From Desulfovibrio mangrovi (GTDB lineage: Bacteria > Desulfobacterota > Desulfovibrionia > Desulfovibrionales > Desulfovibrionaceae), in the NCBI RefSeq assembly GCF_026230175.1, contig NZ_CP104208.1:3100001-3164000 (forward strand): a DNA stretch of 64,000 bases. The letters run 5' to 3'. A model generated the notes under the pieces. The model did no database searches. It saw nothing but the letters and a program-made list of their open reading frames with translations, and was not told where the DNA came from. The translations under genes were made by a program, and so were the position numbers. How positions within the stretch are numbered: the first letter of the stretch is position 1; every line of letters begins with the position of its first letter. Positions 8,132 to 17,570 of the stretch are shown here, piece by piece.

Positions 8132-8300
8132 ATCCGAGTTCCAAAAGCGGAAGAGCGGTATACTCCCGTACATGGCGCTTTGCAAGTCCCCTTGTTGCGA
8201 TACTGTTGGTCTGCATAGAATGTTGCGTCTTTCCTGACCGTTTCGACAAATGTTTTCGATATGTTGACCATGCGGGCAGTTTCTTTGGAGAGCCAGCACG

Positions 8301-8334
8301 AAAAAAGCGGCCAGAAGTGTATCTCTGACCGCTT
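8301..8334 (-). terminator. Terminator after the WbaP-type gene
   Basis: Stem AAGCGGTCAGA/TCTGGCCGCTT (one G-U pair) is followed on the minus strand by TTTTTCG. It lies downstream of the gene ending at 8464 and upstream of the riboswitch. Confidence 0.8.
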
Positions 8335-8463
8335 GGTGGTATTGATTGGGATGAGAAAGAAATCGGGCCGTAGCGCTCTTGTAGGTAACGGAAGGTGCCG
8401 TGCGACAATGATTCGGTTCAGATCATGACAGGTGAGAAGGCAGGAAGAGCTGCCAATGTCTGC

Positions 8464-9879
8464 CTAGAACGCCCCATGTCCGGTCAGCACCACCGGTATC
8501 GTCTTGGCGAGAATGTAGATGTCGAACCAGATGGACCAGTTGCGGACATAGTAGGAGTCCAGATCGATCCGTCTGTCGTATGAGGTGAGGTTGCGGCCGG
8601 ATATCTGCCACAGGCCGGTGATGCCCGGACGAATGCGGGAATACAGTGTGTAGGAGTCCTTGTAGCGGTCCTTTTCTTCCTCGACTATGGGGCGGGGGCC
8701 AACGAGGCTCAGGTCACCTCTCAAAACGTTCCAGAGTTGCGGCAGTTCATCAAGGCTGGTCTTGCGCAGGAATTTGCCTGCCTTGGTCACACGGGGGTCG
8801 TTGCGCAGCTTCTGATTCTCTTCCCACTCCTTCCGGCAGTCTTCGTCCTCTTCCAGCAGGCGGGCCAGAACTTCGGCACCGTTGGTGACCATGGTGCGGA
8901 ATTTCCAAACCTTGATGGGTTTGCCGTCCATGCCAATGCGGGTGTGCCCGAAGAACACGGGGCCCTTGCTGTCAGTCTTGATCCAGACGGCCATGATCAG
9001 GAAAAACGGGGAGAGGGCAAGCAGGCCGCCCAACGCGGCACAAAAGTCGAGCGCGCGTTTGGCCAGCAGACGATTGTTGTCCAGCAGGTTCTGGCGCATT
9101 TCCAGGCCGACCATGCCGCCGATATCCCGTGCCGTTGCCCAGCGCTTGCTCAGGGCATCCGCATTGGGCAGCATGATGATGCGGGCGAACAGGCGGTCCA
9201 GATGGGCGACAAGGTTGTTGTGGCCGCATTGGTCAGGATCTTCGGGAACTATGGCATAGCTGCCGGGATAGGACGCGGCAATGCGTTCCACATCCGCAAG
9301 CGTACCGAGCACGGGCACGCCTTCAAATTCAGTAAGCTCCGTTGTGGATTCCGTGACGACTCCAACAATTTTAAGACCGATGCGCGGGCGCAGGCGGGCG
9401 TTCTGGATCATGATGCTGGATGCCGAACCGGTGCCGAAGAGGATGGCCGGAATTCCCCACCGTCCGCGGCAAACGAGGCGGCCGCGCATCCATGCGCGCG
9501 TTGCGGGAATAATCGCCATGGAGAGAAGCCAGGAGAAGAAGAAGACCATACGGGAATAGGCTTCAGCTTCGCGGGAGAAGAACGTGAGGGTGCCCAGAAC
9601 CAGAAAACAGGCGGTTACCGTAAGGCAGAAACGTTTCAGTTCTTCATGCGGCGGCATCAGGGTGCCGGGATACAGGTCGGCCATGGCGAATACCGCGGGG
9701 AAAAGTGCAACGACCGGGAGCAGTGCCGCGTATGTGATCAGAGAGAAGTCTCCACCCAAAATGAACCTGAACAGGGTCACGATGGTTATGACGGCAAAGA
9801 GTGTTATAAGGTCGGTAAGGGCCATGCGCAGGCCCATGAGTCTGCGGGTGCGTGTTGCGTCTTCAATTATTCCGTTCAT
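8464..9879 (-). CDS. wbaP: Undecaprenyl-phosphate sugar phosphotransferase, WbaP type
   Basis: The 471-aa protein has several N-terminal membrane segments, a central Rossmann-like (CoA-binding-like) domain, and a C-terminal bacterial sugar transferase domain (about 270-471). Key blocks in that domain are [30 protein letters not shown] and [13 protein letters not shown]. Such enzymes start surface-glycan synthesis by moving a hexose-1-phosphate (galactose in WbaP) onto undecaprenyl phosphate. Length and domain layout fit WbaP rather than the short PglC type. It is followed by a terminator and preceded on the same strand by the ligase and GT4 genes. The sugar cannot be read from the sequence. 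Confidence 0.88.
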   Translation of the reverse strand: MNGIIEDATRTRRLMGLRMALTDLITLFAVITIVTLFRFILGGDFSLITYAALLPVVALFPAVFAMADLYPGTLMPPHEELKRFCLTVTACFLVLGTLTFFSREAEAYSRMVFFFSWLLSMAIIPATRAWMRGRLVCRGRWGIPAILFGTGSASSIMIQNARLRPRIGLKIVGVVTESTTELTEFEGVPVLGTLADVERIAASYPGSYAIVPEDPDQCGHNNLVAHLDRLFARIIMLPNADALSKRWATARDIGGMVGLEMRQNLLDNNRLLAKRALDFCAALGGLLALSPFFLIMAVWIKTDSKGPVFFGHTRIGMDGKPIKVWKFRTMVTNGAEVLARLLEEDEDCRKEWEENQKLRNDPRVTKAGKFLRKTSLDELPQLWNVLRGDLSLVGPRPIVEEEKDRYKDSYTLYSRIRPGITGLWQISGRNLTSYDRRIDLDSYYVRNWSIWFDIYILAKTIPVVLTGHGAF

Positions 9880-9977
9880 TGCGTGCTCGTGTATTCGTCT
9901 GTCGGTTTTGCCGACCGCATGTAGTGGTCTGATGGTTTACGTGGTGTGTTGGTTGTAGCAGGCGGTTGTCAGAGCGC

Positions 9978-11234
9978 CTAATCCGGATTCCGGGGGGCGG
10001 ATTGCATCAGGCAGGCCCCAATTGTCGCTCCGAGCATGGCCATGCCCATGGAGAGCCACCATGTGCGGTAGAAATTGTGTCCGAACAGGGCGGAGCCGAG
10101 GTAGCAGGAATAGCCGCCCCAGAGAAAGGCGGTCATGCGCCACTGAATTGCGTTCGCGCTTTGAAGCATGCCGCGGATGATACGCATTGCACACCAGCCC
10201 CAAAGTCCGAGGAGAAAGCTGCAGGCGATAGTGAAGCCTACAATGCCGCCATCAGCGAGGAACTGTATGAAGACGCCGTGCGGATGCGGAATGCGCTCCG
10301 AGTTTCTGACCAGTGTCAGGCCCAGTTCTTGGTAGGCCGGTTTGAAGGTGCTGGCGCCCGCTCCCCAGATGGGGTGATGTTTGAATATCTCCCATGCATG
10401 CCCCCAGAGTTCCCAGCGGGCGTCCCGCATGGCGGTTTCGAGCGAAATGCGGCTGGGGCCGAAGAGTATGGCGATGCCGAAAAGCGCCATGGCAACAGGC
10501 AGGATATACCACCGCTTGCACTGGTGTACGGCCAGAATCAGCGCGGCGCCTGCGACAATGCCCAGCATGCCGCTGCGGGTTTGTGAACCGATGAGCAGAA
10601 ATGCAGCCGGTACAAGCAGGCATGCAAGGAGACTTAGTCGTCGGGTCTTTGACCAGCGTTCAGGCAGGGCGAAATAGGCAAGACAGGCGGGCAGCATGGC
10701 AATGGCGATATAGTTGCCCACCCTGTAAGAGCCCAAAGATCCTGTGAGTCTGCCAGCCATGATCGGGTCCCCGTTGATGGGGTCAAAGCCGGTGATGTAC
10801 TGCCAGATGCCGACAATACCTTCGCCGAAGGCTGCGGCAAGGAAGGCTATGCCCGTGAGCTCCATATCCCTGCGCGATCTGATGACCTCCAGACCGGCAA
10901 AGAGCAAGGGCCAGCTTTCGTTCAGCGTGGGCCGAAGGTAGGAAAAGCTGTGTGCGGGCCAGCCGGAGAGAGCCGTGTTCAGGAAAATGAAGAGAAAGAA
11001 GATGGCAAAAAGCCACTTCCCTTGAAATTTCTTCAGGTTGGAGCCTGCATAGTCGTTGAGGTAGTAGAAGGGAAGAAGGATCAGGCAGATGGTGCCCCCG
11101 GCAACCTGAAAGGCCTTGCCGAAGGGAAAGAGCAGCCAGCAGGCAATAAAGACGATGCGCATTGCGGCGAGGATGAATGCGCCTCGCTGCTGCGGTGTGT
11201 GGCTGGTGTACAGTGAGGTGAGTTTGTTGAGCAT
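9978..11234 (-). CDS. O-antigen ligase/polymerase family membrane protein (WaaL/Wzy-like)
   Basis: This 418-aa protein has about 11 hydrophobic segments. A large periplasmic loop near residues 265-340 contains WEIFKHHPIWGAGASTF and a following PHPHGVFIQFLADGGIVG stretch, typical of the O-antigen ligase domain family. Family members transfer or polymerise lipid-linked oligosaccharides on the periplasmic face. Ligase and polymerase cannot be separated by eye. It sits between the GT4 gene (upstream) and the WbaP-type gene (downstream), all on the minus strand, in a short surface-glycan locus. Confidence 0.85.
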   Translation of the reverse strand: MLNKLTSLYTSHTPQQRGAFILAAMRIVFIACWLLFPFGKAFQVAGGTICLILLPFYYLNDYAGSNLKKFQGKWLFAIFFLFIFLNTALSGWPAHSFSYLRPTLNESWPLLFAGLEVIRSRRDMELTGIAFLAAAFGEGIVGIWQYITGFDPINGDPIMAGRLTGSLGSYRVGNYIAIAMLPACLAYFALPERWSKTRRLSLLACLLVPAAFLLIGSQTRSGMLGIVAGAALILAVHQCKRWYILPVAMALFGIAILFGPSRISLETAMRDARWELWGHAWEIFKHHPIWGAGASTFKPAYQELGLTLVRNSERIPHPHGVFIQFLADGGIVGFTIACSFLLGLWGWCAMRIIRGMLQSANAIQWRMTAFLWGGYSCYLGSALFGHNFYRTWWLSMGMAMLGATIGACLMQSAPRNPD

Positions 11235-11304
11235 GCCTGTGATGTTGTTGACGTCTTCCCGAAAAACTGGGTGGGTTCGTATGCCTTGTTGCGGGTGGGC
11301 TCGG

Positions 11305-12402
11305 CTAAATATCTTGCTTCAGCTCGGCGCTGATATGGCGTTTCATGTTCTCCAGGAACTCTTTTTTGGAGAACCGTTGAACCTGCCGTGCTATTTCTTC
11401 TGCGGTCCACTCAACCCCGGCGGCCTCAAATCGATTGATGGCCGCTTCAAGGCTGTGTGCGGTCTGCTGTTCAAAGAAGATTGCCGTCTTCGCATCTATG
11501 GCGGAATCGAGAATGCCCCCTTTGCCGTAGGCTATGACGGGCGCGCCGGAAGCCATGGCCTCCACAGGGAGTATGCCGAAGTCTTCCATGCCGGGGAACA
11601 GCAGGGCCTTGCAGCGGGCAAGGTTGTCCCGGAGCACCTGAAAGGGCTGCCTTCCGAGTACCTGTACCGTCGGGCCGGCCATTTCGCGGATGCGTTCTTC
11701 CATGGGGCCTCCGCCGATCACGACTAGCTTCTTGCCCAGGGCGTTGCAGGCGGCAACGGCCAGTTCCGGCTTTTTGTAGGGAACAAGCTCGCCTGCGAGC
11801 AGATAAAAATCGTCGCGTGGCTGCGTCGGGTCGAAGTCGTCCACGTCCACGGGAGGGTGGATGACCGTTGCCTCGCGCCGGTAGCAAAGCTCGATACGGC
11901 GTTGGATGCACGTGGAGTTTGCCACGAACGAGTCCACCCTGTTGGCCGTGGAGGCGTCCCACATCCGGAGGTAGTGCAGCAGCGGGGCGGCGAGGATTTT
12001 CTTGATGATGGAGGCGTCGGCAAAATACTCGGGCTGCATGTCCCATACGTAGCGCATGGGGGAGTGGCAGTAGCAGATATGCCTCGCAGTGGGAGCAACC
12101 AGAACGCCCTTGGCCGGTCCGGATTCGCTTGAAAGAATGAGGTCGTATTCCCTGAGGTCAAGCTGTTCCAGAGCCAGCGGCATGAGCGGCAGGTACCACT
12201 GATATTTGGTTTTTGCGAACGGCAGCTTGTCTATGAAGGTTGTGTAGACGTTGTGTCGTCTGATGACAGGCGAGTCCAACGTTTGCGGGTCGTGGACATG
12301 GGTGAAGATGTCCGCTTGCGGAAAGAGTTCGCACAATGCTTCCAGAACACGTTCGCCGCCTCTGCGGTTGCAGAGCCAATAGTGGATGATCGCTGTCTTC
12401 AT
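11305..12402 (-). CDS. GT4-family glycosyltransferase
   Basis: The 365-aa protein has a GT-B fold. Its N-terminus MKTAIIHYWLCNRRGGERVL carries the donor/acceptor glycine-rich loop. The C-terminal half has the E-x7-E region FPGMEDFGILPVEAMASGAPVIAYGKGG characteristic of GT4. It transfers a nucleotide sugar to the growing surface glycan (mannosyltransferase-like relatives); the sugar is not determined. The start at 12400-12402 was chosen where family similarity begins; an in-frame extension to 12570 has no homology-like sequence. No strong Shine-Dalgarno is seen. Confidence 0.88.
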   Translation of the reverse strand: MKTAIIHYWLCNRRGGERVLEALCELFPQADIFTHVHDPQTLDSPVIRRHNVYTTFIDKLPFAKTKYQWYLPLMPLALEQLDLREYDLILSSESGPAKGVLVAPTARHICYCHSPMRYVWDMQPEYFADASIIKKILAAPLLHYLRMWDASTANRVDSFVANSTCIQRRIELCYRREATVIHPPVDVDDFDPTQPRDDFYLLAGELVPYKKPELAVAACNALGKKLVVIGGGPMEERIREMAGPTVQVLGRQPFQVLRDNLARCKALLFPGMEDFGILPVEAMASGAPVIAYGKGGILDSAIDAKTAIFFEQQTAHSLEAAINRFEAAGVEWTAEEIARQVQRFSKKEFLENMKRHISAELKQDI

Positions 12403-12808
12403 AAACCGGGTATGCCGCCGTTTCGAAAAATGCTTGTCGAGTGTGGCAGGGTCTTCTCCGTGCGTTGCAGCAGGGCATTGCCGGAGTACCTCGTGGTGGG
12501 GCCGGATTCCACAATGTGATGTCGTGCTATGCAGGCGCGGACTGCAGGTGCGCTTCAAACCTGATCGCAATCGGATCGTTCACAGCCGCAAGAGCCCAAA
12601 TCAGGCATGCCGAGCACTTTTTCTGGAACCGCCGGAACCGCCAGAACCGCCAGCCATTCATGCCTGCACGTCTTGTCGGGAAAACAGAAAAAACTGCTGC
12701 CCGCACACGGTTATCAAAGGGGAATAATCGTGACGACACATAGCAGGGAACAGATAAACTGTAAACCGGACCGGATGGAGCCAAGATCCCGTGCAACGCA
12801 GGACCGGC
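12403..12808. other. Intergenic region with a small 9-bp tandem repeat
   Basis: About 400 bp lie between the GT4 gene and tag. No frame looks coding. It contains three consecutive copies of a 9-bp unit (GGAACCGCC type) at 12625-12651. A promoter for the GT4 gene is expected here but none is clear. Confidence 0.5.
12625..12651. repeat. 9-bp tandem repeat, three copies
   Basis: The unit GGAACCGCC occurs three times in direct succession, the third starting with A. It is too short to assign a function. Confidence 0.6.
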
Positions 12809-13399
12809 CTACATGTCCTGTTCACCGAGACTGCGAATACAGGCATACCGGAAGCAGCTCACCAGATGGTCGTTGACCAGTCCGGCAGCCTGCAGATGCG
12901 CATACACTGTGGTGGTGCCTACGAACTTGAAGCCGCGTTTCTTCAGGTCTTTGGCGAAAGCATCGGAAAGGGGGGTGGATGCGGGAAGCTGCTCCATGCG
13001 TTTCCATTCATTCTGCACGGCACGGCCGTCCACGAAACCCCAAATGTATTCCGTAAAGGAACCGCAGGCGGCTTGCACTTCCTGAAAGCGCAGGGCGTTG
13101 TTAATGGTTGCGGTTATCTTGAGCCGGTTGCGGATGATGCGTGCATCCATCATGAGCCGCTCCACATCGTCTTGCGTGAGATTGCCGACCGCAACGGGAT
13201 CGAAGTCCAGAAAGGCTGCGCGGTACCCTTCGCGACGTTGCAGAATGGTGTTCCAGCTCAGCCCCGCCTGTGCGCTTTCCAGTGTGAGAAAGGCAAAATG
13301 GGTGTTGTCGTCACGAACGGGAACGCCCCATTCCTCGTCATGATAGCGGGTCATCAGTTCGTTGCTTTCAGCCCATGGGCAGCGTGGTTGCCTGATCAT
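12809..13399 (-). CDS. tag: DNA-3-methyladenine glycosylase I
   Basis: This 196-aa protein matches Tag. It has the N-terminal RCPWAESNELMTRYHDEEWGVPV, the central LESAQAGLSWNTILQRREGYRAAF, and the later GFKFVGTTTVYAHLQAAGLVNDH signature. Tag excises 3-methyladenine from alkylated DNA in base excision repair. Zinc ligands of the family (an N-terminal Cys and His, and C-terminal His/Cys residues) are present. The start at 13397-13399 has an AGGAGA site upstream. The longer in-frame start at 13444 lacks one. Confidence 0.92.
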   Translation of the reverse strand: MIRQPRCPWAESNELMTRYHDEEWGVPVRDDNTHFAFLTLESAQAGLSWNTILQRREGYRAAFLDFDPVAVGNLTQDDVERLMMDARIIRNRLKITATINNALRFQEVQAACGSFTEYIWGFVDGRAVQNEWKRMEQLPASTPLSDAFAKDLKKRGFKFVGTTTVYAHLQAAGLVNDHLVSCFRYACIRSLGEQDM

Positions 13400-13497
13400 T
13401 GCATTCTCCTGTTTGCCTGTAAGGTGGGAAGGATTATTGCCCATGCAGGCGATTATGTGAAGAAGGCTCCTCCTGACTCTGTTGCAGGAAAAGGAAA

Positions 13498-13524
13498 CGG
13501 GGTGCGCCCGAATGATGCACCCCG
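13498..13524 (-). terminator. Terminator of the chemoreceptor gene
   Basis: The stem CGGGGTGC/GCACCCCG is followed on the minus strand by TTTCCTTTTCC, 30 bp after the stop at 13554. Confidence 0.75.
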
Positions 13525-13553
13525 CTGCCTGTTTCAGCCTGAGGAGGATGAGG

Positions 13554-15653
13554 CTATTTGCCGCCTTCGCGCTTCAGTTCCTTGATGAGTTTGACGAGCT
13601 GCTCGGTCTGGCCGGAGAGCTCGCGCAGGGCATCCGTCGCCTCTTCAACGCTGGAGGCCGTATCCATGGCGATGCTGTTGATCTCTTCAATGGCATGGGT
13701 GATCTCTTCCGAAGCCGCCGACTGTTCTTCGGCTGCCGTGGCAATGGACTGGATCTGGCCTGCGGATTCTTCGGTACCCATTACGATCTGCGAAAGTGTG
13801 GAGCCGGAGGAGTTGGCCAGCGTGGTTGCATGCTCCAGATCCTTCACGGCCGCCTTCATGGCGGAAACGTTGTTGGCCGCAACGCGCTGGATGGACTGGA
13901 TGGACGAGCCCACTTCCTGCGTGGCGTGCATGGTCTTTTCCGCCAGTTTGCGCACTTCGTCCGCAACAACGGCAAAGCCGCGGCCTGCTTCACCGGCACG
14001 GGCGGCCTCGATGGCGGCGTTCAGGGCCAGCAGGTTGGTCTGATCGGCGATGTCGGAGATAACCGTCATGATGTTGCCGATTGCCTTGGCCTGTTCGTCC
14101 AGCTGCGCCATGTCGGCGTTCAGGGCTTCGGCCTGCTGCTGCGTGGAGTTCATGGCCTTGATGGACTGGTCCACGATCTTGGCGCCTTCCTGTGCCCTGT
14201 CGCGCACCGTGGAGCCCTTGTCCGCGGCGTTGCTTGCGTTCTGTGCCACTTCAAGAACGGTGGCGTTCATTTCTTCCATGGCCGTGGCCGTGGTCTGCAG
14301 GCGGTCACGCTGGGTTTCGGTGCCCCTGCGGATGCCGCCGGTCTTGTCGGAGATTTCCATGGTGGCGTGGGAAATGGCGGCCACTACCGCTTCCAGCTGG
14401 GTTGCCGCGTGCAGCATGCCTTCGGCACGGGCCTTCTGAGCCTTTTCAAGTGCTTCGTGTGCCTGCTGCGTGGCTGCTTCTGCCGCGCGGGCCTTGTCTT
14501 CCGCATCCTCGGTCTTGCGGGTGATTTCGCTCATGTTTTCCGAGAGGCGTTTTGCCATGCTGTTCAATGAAGCGAAAATCTTGCCCATTTCGTCCATGGT
14601 GCGTGTTTCGAGCTGTCTGTTGTACCTTCCTTCGGAAATGTCATTGAGGAAGCCCACAACTGTTGTCAGCGGGCGTACCGTGGTGAACTCGATGAAGAAC
14701 CAGATGAACAGGCCGATGACCAGCAGACAGATGATGAAAACAAACGTCAGGTCACCGATAACGTTATAGACGTTGGCCATGACCTCGGACTTTTCCACGA
14801 GGCCGAAGAATTTCCAGCCGAGAGCGGGCGAGGTGAAAACGCTGCCCACATAGTCCACGCCGTTCAGGGAAACAGAGACTTCGCCGCTTTGAACGCTGAA
14901 CATGTAGGCGTAGGCAGGCTCCTTGAGTTCAGAGACGTTCTTGAAGTTGGTTTCCTTGTCCAGTGGGTTGGCGATGACGACGCCGTCATCCTGTACCATC
15001 ATGACGAAACCGGTCTTGCCCAGCTTGATGGCCTGCACCATGTCGGTCAGTACGCCAAGGCCGATGTCCATGGCTACGACTGCGTGCGGCTGGCCCTTGA
15101 GCAGAACGGCTCTGGCAACACTGATGGTGGCCTCGCCGTTGGTGGACATGTACGCCTTGGAAACGATGGGCTTGTTGGGAGAAGATGCGGCTTCCTTGTA
15201 CCACGGGCGCTTGGTGGGATTGTAGCCGGCGGGCATGTCGACCGGATAGGATTCGATAAAGCCGCCGAACTTGGTGCCGAGATAGACCTCCATATAGCTG
15301 TCATGGCTGTCCTTGACGATCTTGAGGAACTCGCGCAGCTGCTTGCCAAGTTCGTCGTCGTCACGGATCTCCGCCTTGATGTCTTCTTTGGTGTCCTTGT
15401 AGGTGGTCAGAGTGTCATCAATCTGCAGGATGAGAGGATGCATGGCCATCATGTTGGCATTCAATTTCGACTGATCAAGGAACAGGGTGACGGCGTTGTC
15501 CACTTGTTCCAGTTCCTTGGCTGCGAAGTCAACGAAACTCTCTCGCGACTGTTTGTTGATGTCATATGCCGTGATGGCGAACATGAGCCCCACAGACAGC
15601 ACGATGACAAGCAGCAACCCTACTACAACCTTGGCTTTGATCGAATTACGCAT
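13554..15653 (-). CDS. Methyl-accepting chemotaxis protein with dCache sensor
   Basis: The 699-aa receptor has a first TM segment (about 8-28) and a periplasmic dCache_1-type sensor (about 35-280). The sensor carries the [10 protein letters not shown] ligand-pocket motif of amino-acid and organic-acid receptors. A second TM (about 295-318), HAMP, and a long cytoplasmic signalling domain follow. The hairpin tip [35 protein letters not shown] is intact. It couples ligand sensing to CheA/CheW. There is no obvious C-terminal CheR-docking pentapeptide. The start has a GGAGGG site. It stands alone and is followed by a terminator. Confidence 0.93.
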   Translation of the reverse strand: MRNSIKAKVVVGLLLVIVLSVGLMFAITAYDINKQSRESFVDFAAKELEQVDNAVTLFLDQSKLNANMMAMHPLILQIDDTLTTYKDTKEDIKAEIRDDDELGKQLREFLKIVKDSHDSYMEVYLGTKFGGFIESYPVDMPAGYNPTKRPWYKEAASSPNKPIVSKAYMSTNGEATISVARAVLLKGQPHAVVAMDIGLGVLTDMVQAIKLGKTGFVMMVQDDGVVIANPLDKETNFKNVSELKEPAYAYMFSVQSGEVSVSLNGVDYVGSVFTSPALGWKFFGLVEKSEVMANVYNVIGDLTFVFIICLLVIGLFIWFFIEFTTVRPLTTVVGFLNDISEGRYNRQLETRTMDEMGKIFASLNSMAKRLSENMSEITRKTEDAEDKARAAEAATQQAHEALEKAQKARAEGMLHAATQLEAVVAAISHATMEISDKTGGIRRGTETQRDRLQTTATAMEEMNATVLEVAQNASNAADKGSTVRDRAQEGAKIVDQSIKAMNSTQQQAEALNADMAQLDEQAKAIGNIMTVISDIADQTNLLALNAAIEAARAGEAGRGFAVVADEVRKLAEKTMHATQEVGSSIQSIQRVAANNVSAMKAAVKDLEHATTLANSSGSTLSQIVMGTEESAGQIQSIATAAEEQSAASEEITHAIEEINSIAMDTASSVEEATDALRELSGQTEQLVKLIKELKREGGK

Positions 15654-15784
15654 TAGGCCCTCCTCAGGCTACGGATGCAATTTGGGATTCGCCCCCACTC
15701 TATTGCTAGCACAGTATGCCGAATGATTAAAGAGTGTTTTAATCTTATCGCACATTATTGCCTCAACATTATAATGCATTGCTG

Positions 15785-15819
15785 AAAAAAATGAAGGACG
15801 GCACTTTCGTGCCGTCCTT
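15785..15819 (-). terminator. Terminator of the ferredoxin-nitroreductase gene
   Basis: An 11-bp perfect stem (AAGGACGGCAC with its complement, GAAA loop) is followed on the minus strand by CATTTTTTT. Confidence 0.88.
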
Positions 15820-15847
15820 TTGCGTTGTTTGACCTTTCCAAGCCCGT

Positions 15848-16675
15848 TTAAGGGTACGAGACAATACTGGTTGCCTGCTCATCCCGTTGCACTGTGCGGT
15901 AATACCTGATGTCCGGAGTGCCGAACATCATGACATAGCCGTCCGTGTGGTTTTCCGGCACCCCAAGTTTGGCCTTCATGTGCGGGAGCACTTTTGTGAA
16001 CACCCATTTGCCGAAGCCGCACCAGACCGTGCCGAGTCCCAGCGCGGCGGCCATGAGCTCGAAATAGCTCAGGGCAATGTGCGGGTCGGCTTCCGGAGAG
16101 GGGGAGTTTTTGGGGGCGGTCACCCACAGCATGTGGGGAGCGCCGCGGAAGACCAGGTCCACGCCCCGGCCCCACAGCTTGGCGGCAGTGCCGAAGAACT
16201 CCATGCCTTCCGGCAGGCCTTCGCCCGCCATGCGTTCACGTATGCCATCATATACATCGGTACGGATGGCCTGCATCACGTCCTTGTCGTCGACCAGCAG
16301 GAAATGCAGGTTGAGGCTGTTTTTGCCGGTGGGCGCCGTTCTGGCGACGGTCAGCAGCCGGTCGAGCACGGCCTTGTCCACGTTTTCCTGTTTGTAATGG
16401 CGCACGGAGCGCCTGCCGCGGAGCAAGGTTTCCATCTGATCCGCTGTGGGCATGTTGCCCTTGAGGGGCAGGCTGTCCTCAGGGTTTTTTCCGAGAATGG
16501 ACAGGGCTGCAGTGGGGCATACCGCCAGACAGTGCTGACACCGGATGCACATGGACTCCTTGTCCGGCGCGACGGAGGGTATCTCGTCCCGCATGGCGAT
16601 AACGCCCATGGGGCAGTCCCTGACACATTCCCCGCAACGTACGCATGCTTCTTCGTTAACAGTGAATTGGATCAT
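15848..16675 (-). CDS. Nitroreductase-family protein with N-terminal 2[4Fe-4S] ferredoxin domain
   Basis: This 275-aa protein is a fusion. Residues 1-60 carry two CxxCxxCxxxCP clusters (CVRCGECVRDCP and CIRCQHCLAVCP), and residues 80-275 form a nitroreductase-like FMN domain (RRSVRHYK start). Such fusions are common in strict anaerobes and are thought to pass electrons from the clusters to FMN and then to an unknown acceptor. The start at 16673-16675 is followed directly by the ferredoxin motif. It is monocistronic with its own terminator. Confidence 0.9.
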   Translation of the reverse strand: MIQFTVNEEACVRCGECVRDCPMGVIAMRDEIPSVAPDKESMCIRCQHCLAVCPTAALSILGKNPEDSLPLKGNMPTADQMETLLRGRRSVRHYKQENVDKAVLDRLLTVARTAPTGKNSLNLHFLLVDDKDVMQAIRTDVYDGIRERMAGEGLPEGMEFFGTAAKLWGRGVDLVFRGAPHMLWVTAPKNSPSPEADPHIALSYFELMAAALGLGTVWCGFGKWVFTKVLPHMKAKLGVPENHTDGYVMMFGTPDIRYYRTVQRDEQATSIVSYP

Positions 16676-16907
16676 GATTCCTCGCTTATTCTATGGCGGG
16701 CATTGCCCTCTGGTTTTGGTATTAAATGGCAAGGTGTGCCGTATGAGCGGCGTGAATATAGCACGTACTGTCATTTTAGAAAGAAGGCACAAAAAAGTGC
16801 CTTGGTGGTGTGCAGGTATCCTTATGCAGCCGCAGGGCAGAACGTGGCGGAAATCATGCTTCCTGAAATTGCGCATTGGAGGAAATGGCGACCGGAAATG
16901 AAAAGAG

Positions 16908-16936
16908 CAGGCCCGCCCCGTTCTTGGGGCGGGCCT
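16908..16936 (-). terminator. Terminator of the 121-aa hypothetical gene
   Basis: The stem GCCCGCCCC/GGGGCGGGC (16911-16919 with 16926-16934) is followed on the minus strand by TGCTCTTTTCATTTCC. Confidence 0.8.
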
Positions 16937-16962
16937 CATTGTGTATGTCGTGATGCAGGGGG

Positions 16963-17328
16963 CTAACGTTGCTTCTGGTGGAAGTAGTCGCTTCCGGGAT
17001 TTCGCTCCAGATGGCGGAACCGTTTTACAGCATACTGGGCAAAGTACCCGACAATGCTGGGCAGGTCGGATTGCGTCCATGTCTGATAAAAGGAATCTCT
17101 CCCCATGAGAGAGTCCGCCAGCATGAAACCGTGTTCGGATTCCGGTTCCAGCGTGATTTCTTCGTACTCTACCGGAATATCACTTTCCAGTGCCCTGGAG
17201 AACAGGTCCTGCATGGAATGTACAAAGAATTTCTTGATGTCTTCTGTGGACTCTGCATGGTCCATGCGCTGCCGGAACGCGGGAGTGATCTCCTGCTGGA
17301 TCTTGGTGAACGACATCTGTCTCGTCAT
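16963..17328 (-). CDS. Conserved-type hypothetical protein (121 aa)
   Basis: I do not recognise a named domain. The protein is soluble, mixed helical and acidic (for example VEYEEITLEPESEHGFMLADSL), with a basic tail. It begins MTRQMSFTKIQQEITPAFRQRMDHAESTEDIKKFF. An AGGAGGCGAT sequence stands just before the ATG at 17326-17328, acting as Shine-Dalgarno. It has its own terminator. It lies downstream of the cDPG-synthetase-like gene but behind that gene's terminator. Confidence 0.7.
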   Translation of the reverse strand: MTRQMSFTKIQQEITPAFRQRMDHAESTEDIKKFFVHSMQDLFSRALESDIPVEYEEITLEPESEHGFMLADSLMGRDSFYQTWTQSDLPSIVGYFAQYAVKRFRHLERNPGSDYFHQKQR

Positions 17329-17444
17329 ATCGCCTCCTGTGTGACAGTGGAGTTACCTGATGTAAAGGTAAGGCATCCTGCACAGTGTACAATGATATTG
17401 CGGCGGATATGTCCGCTCCACGTCGCGGGGGAGCCGTATACGGA

Positions 17445-17478
17445 AAAGCCCCTGCCGCGCGTAAGGCGGAGGGGCTTT
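17445..17478 (-). terminator. Terminator of the cDPG-synthetase-like gene
   Basis: The stem AAGCCCCT-CCGCC pairs with GGC-AGGGGCTTTT. It lies about 95 bp after the stop at 17571, ending the YhaO-YhaN-GTPase transcription unit. Confidence 0.75.
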
Positions 17479-17570
17479 GGGAGACAAGACGCTAGCGAAT
17501 GACAGGAATGCGGCCTGCTCATGACCAACGGGCAGACAGGGGCAGTCTGCCTGCGCAAATGGGCCGGGCG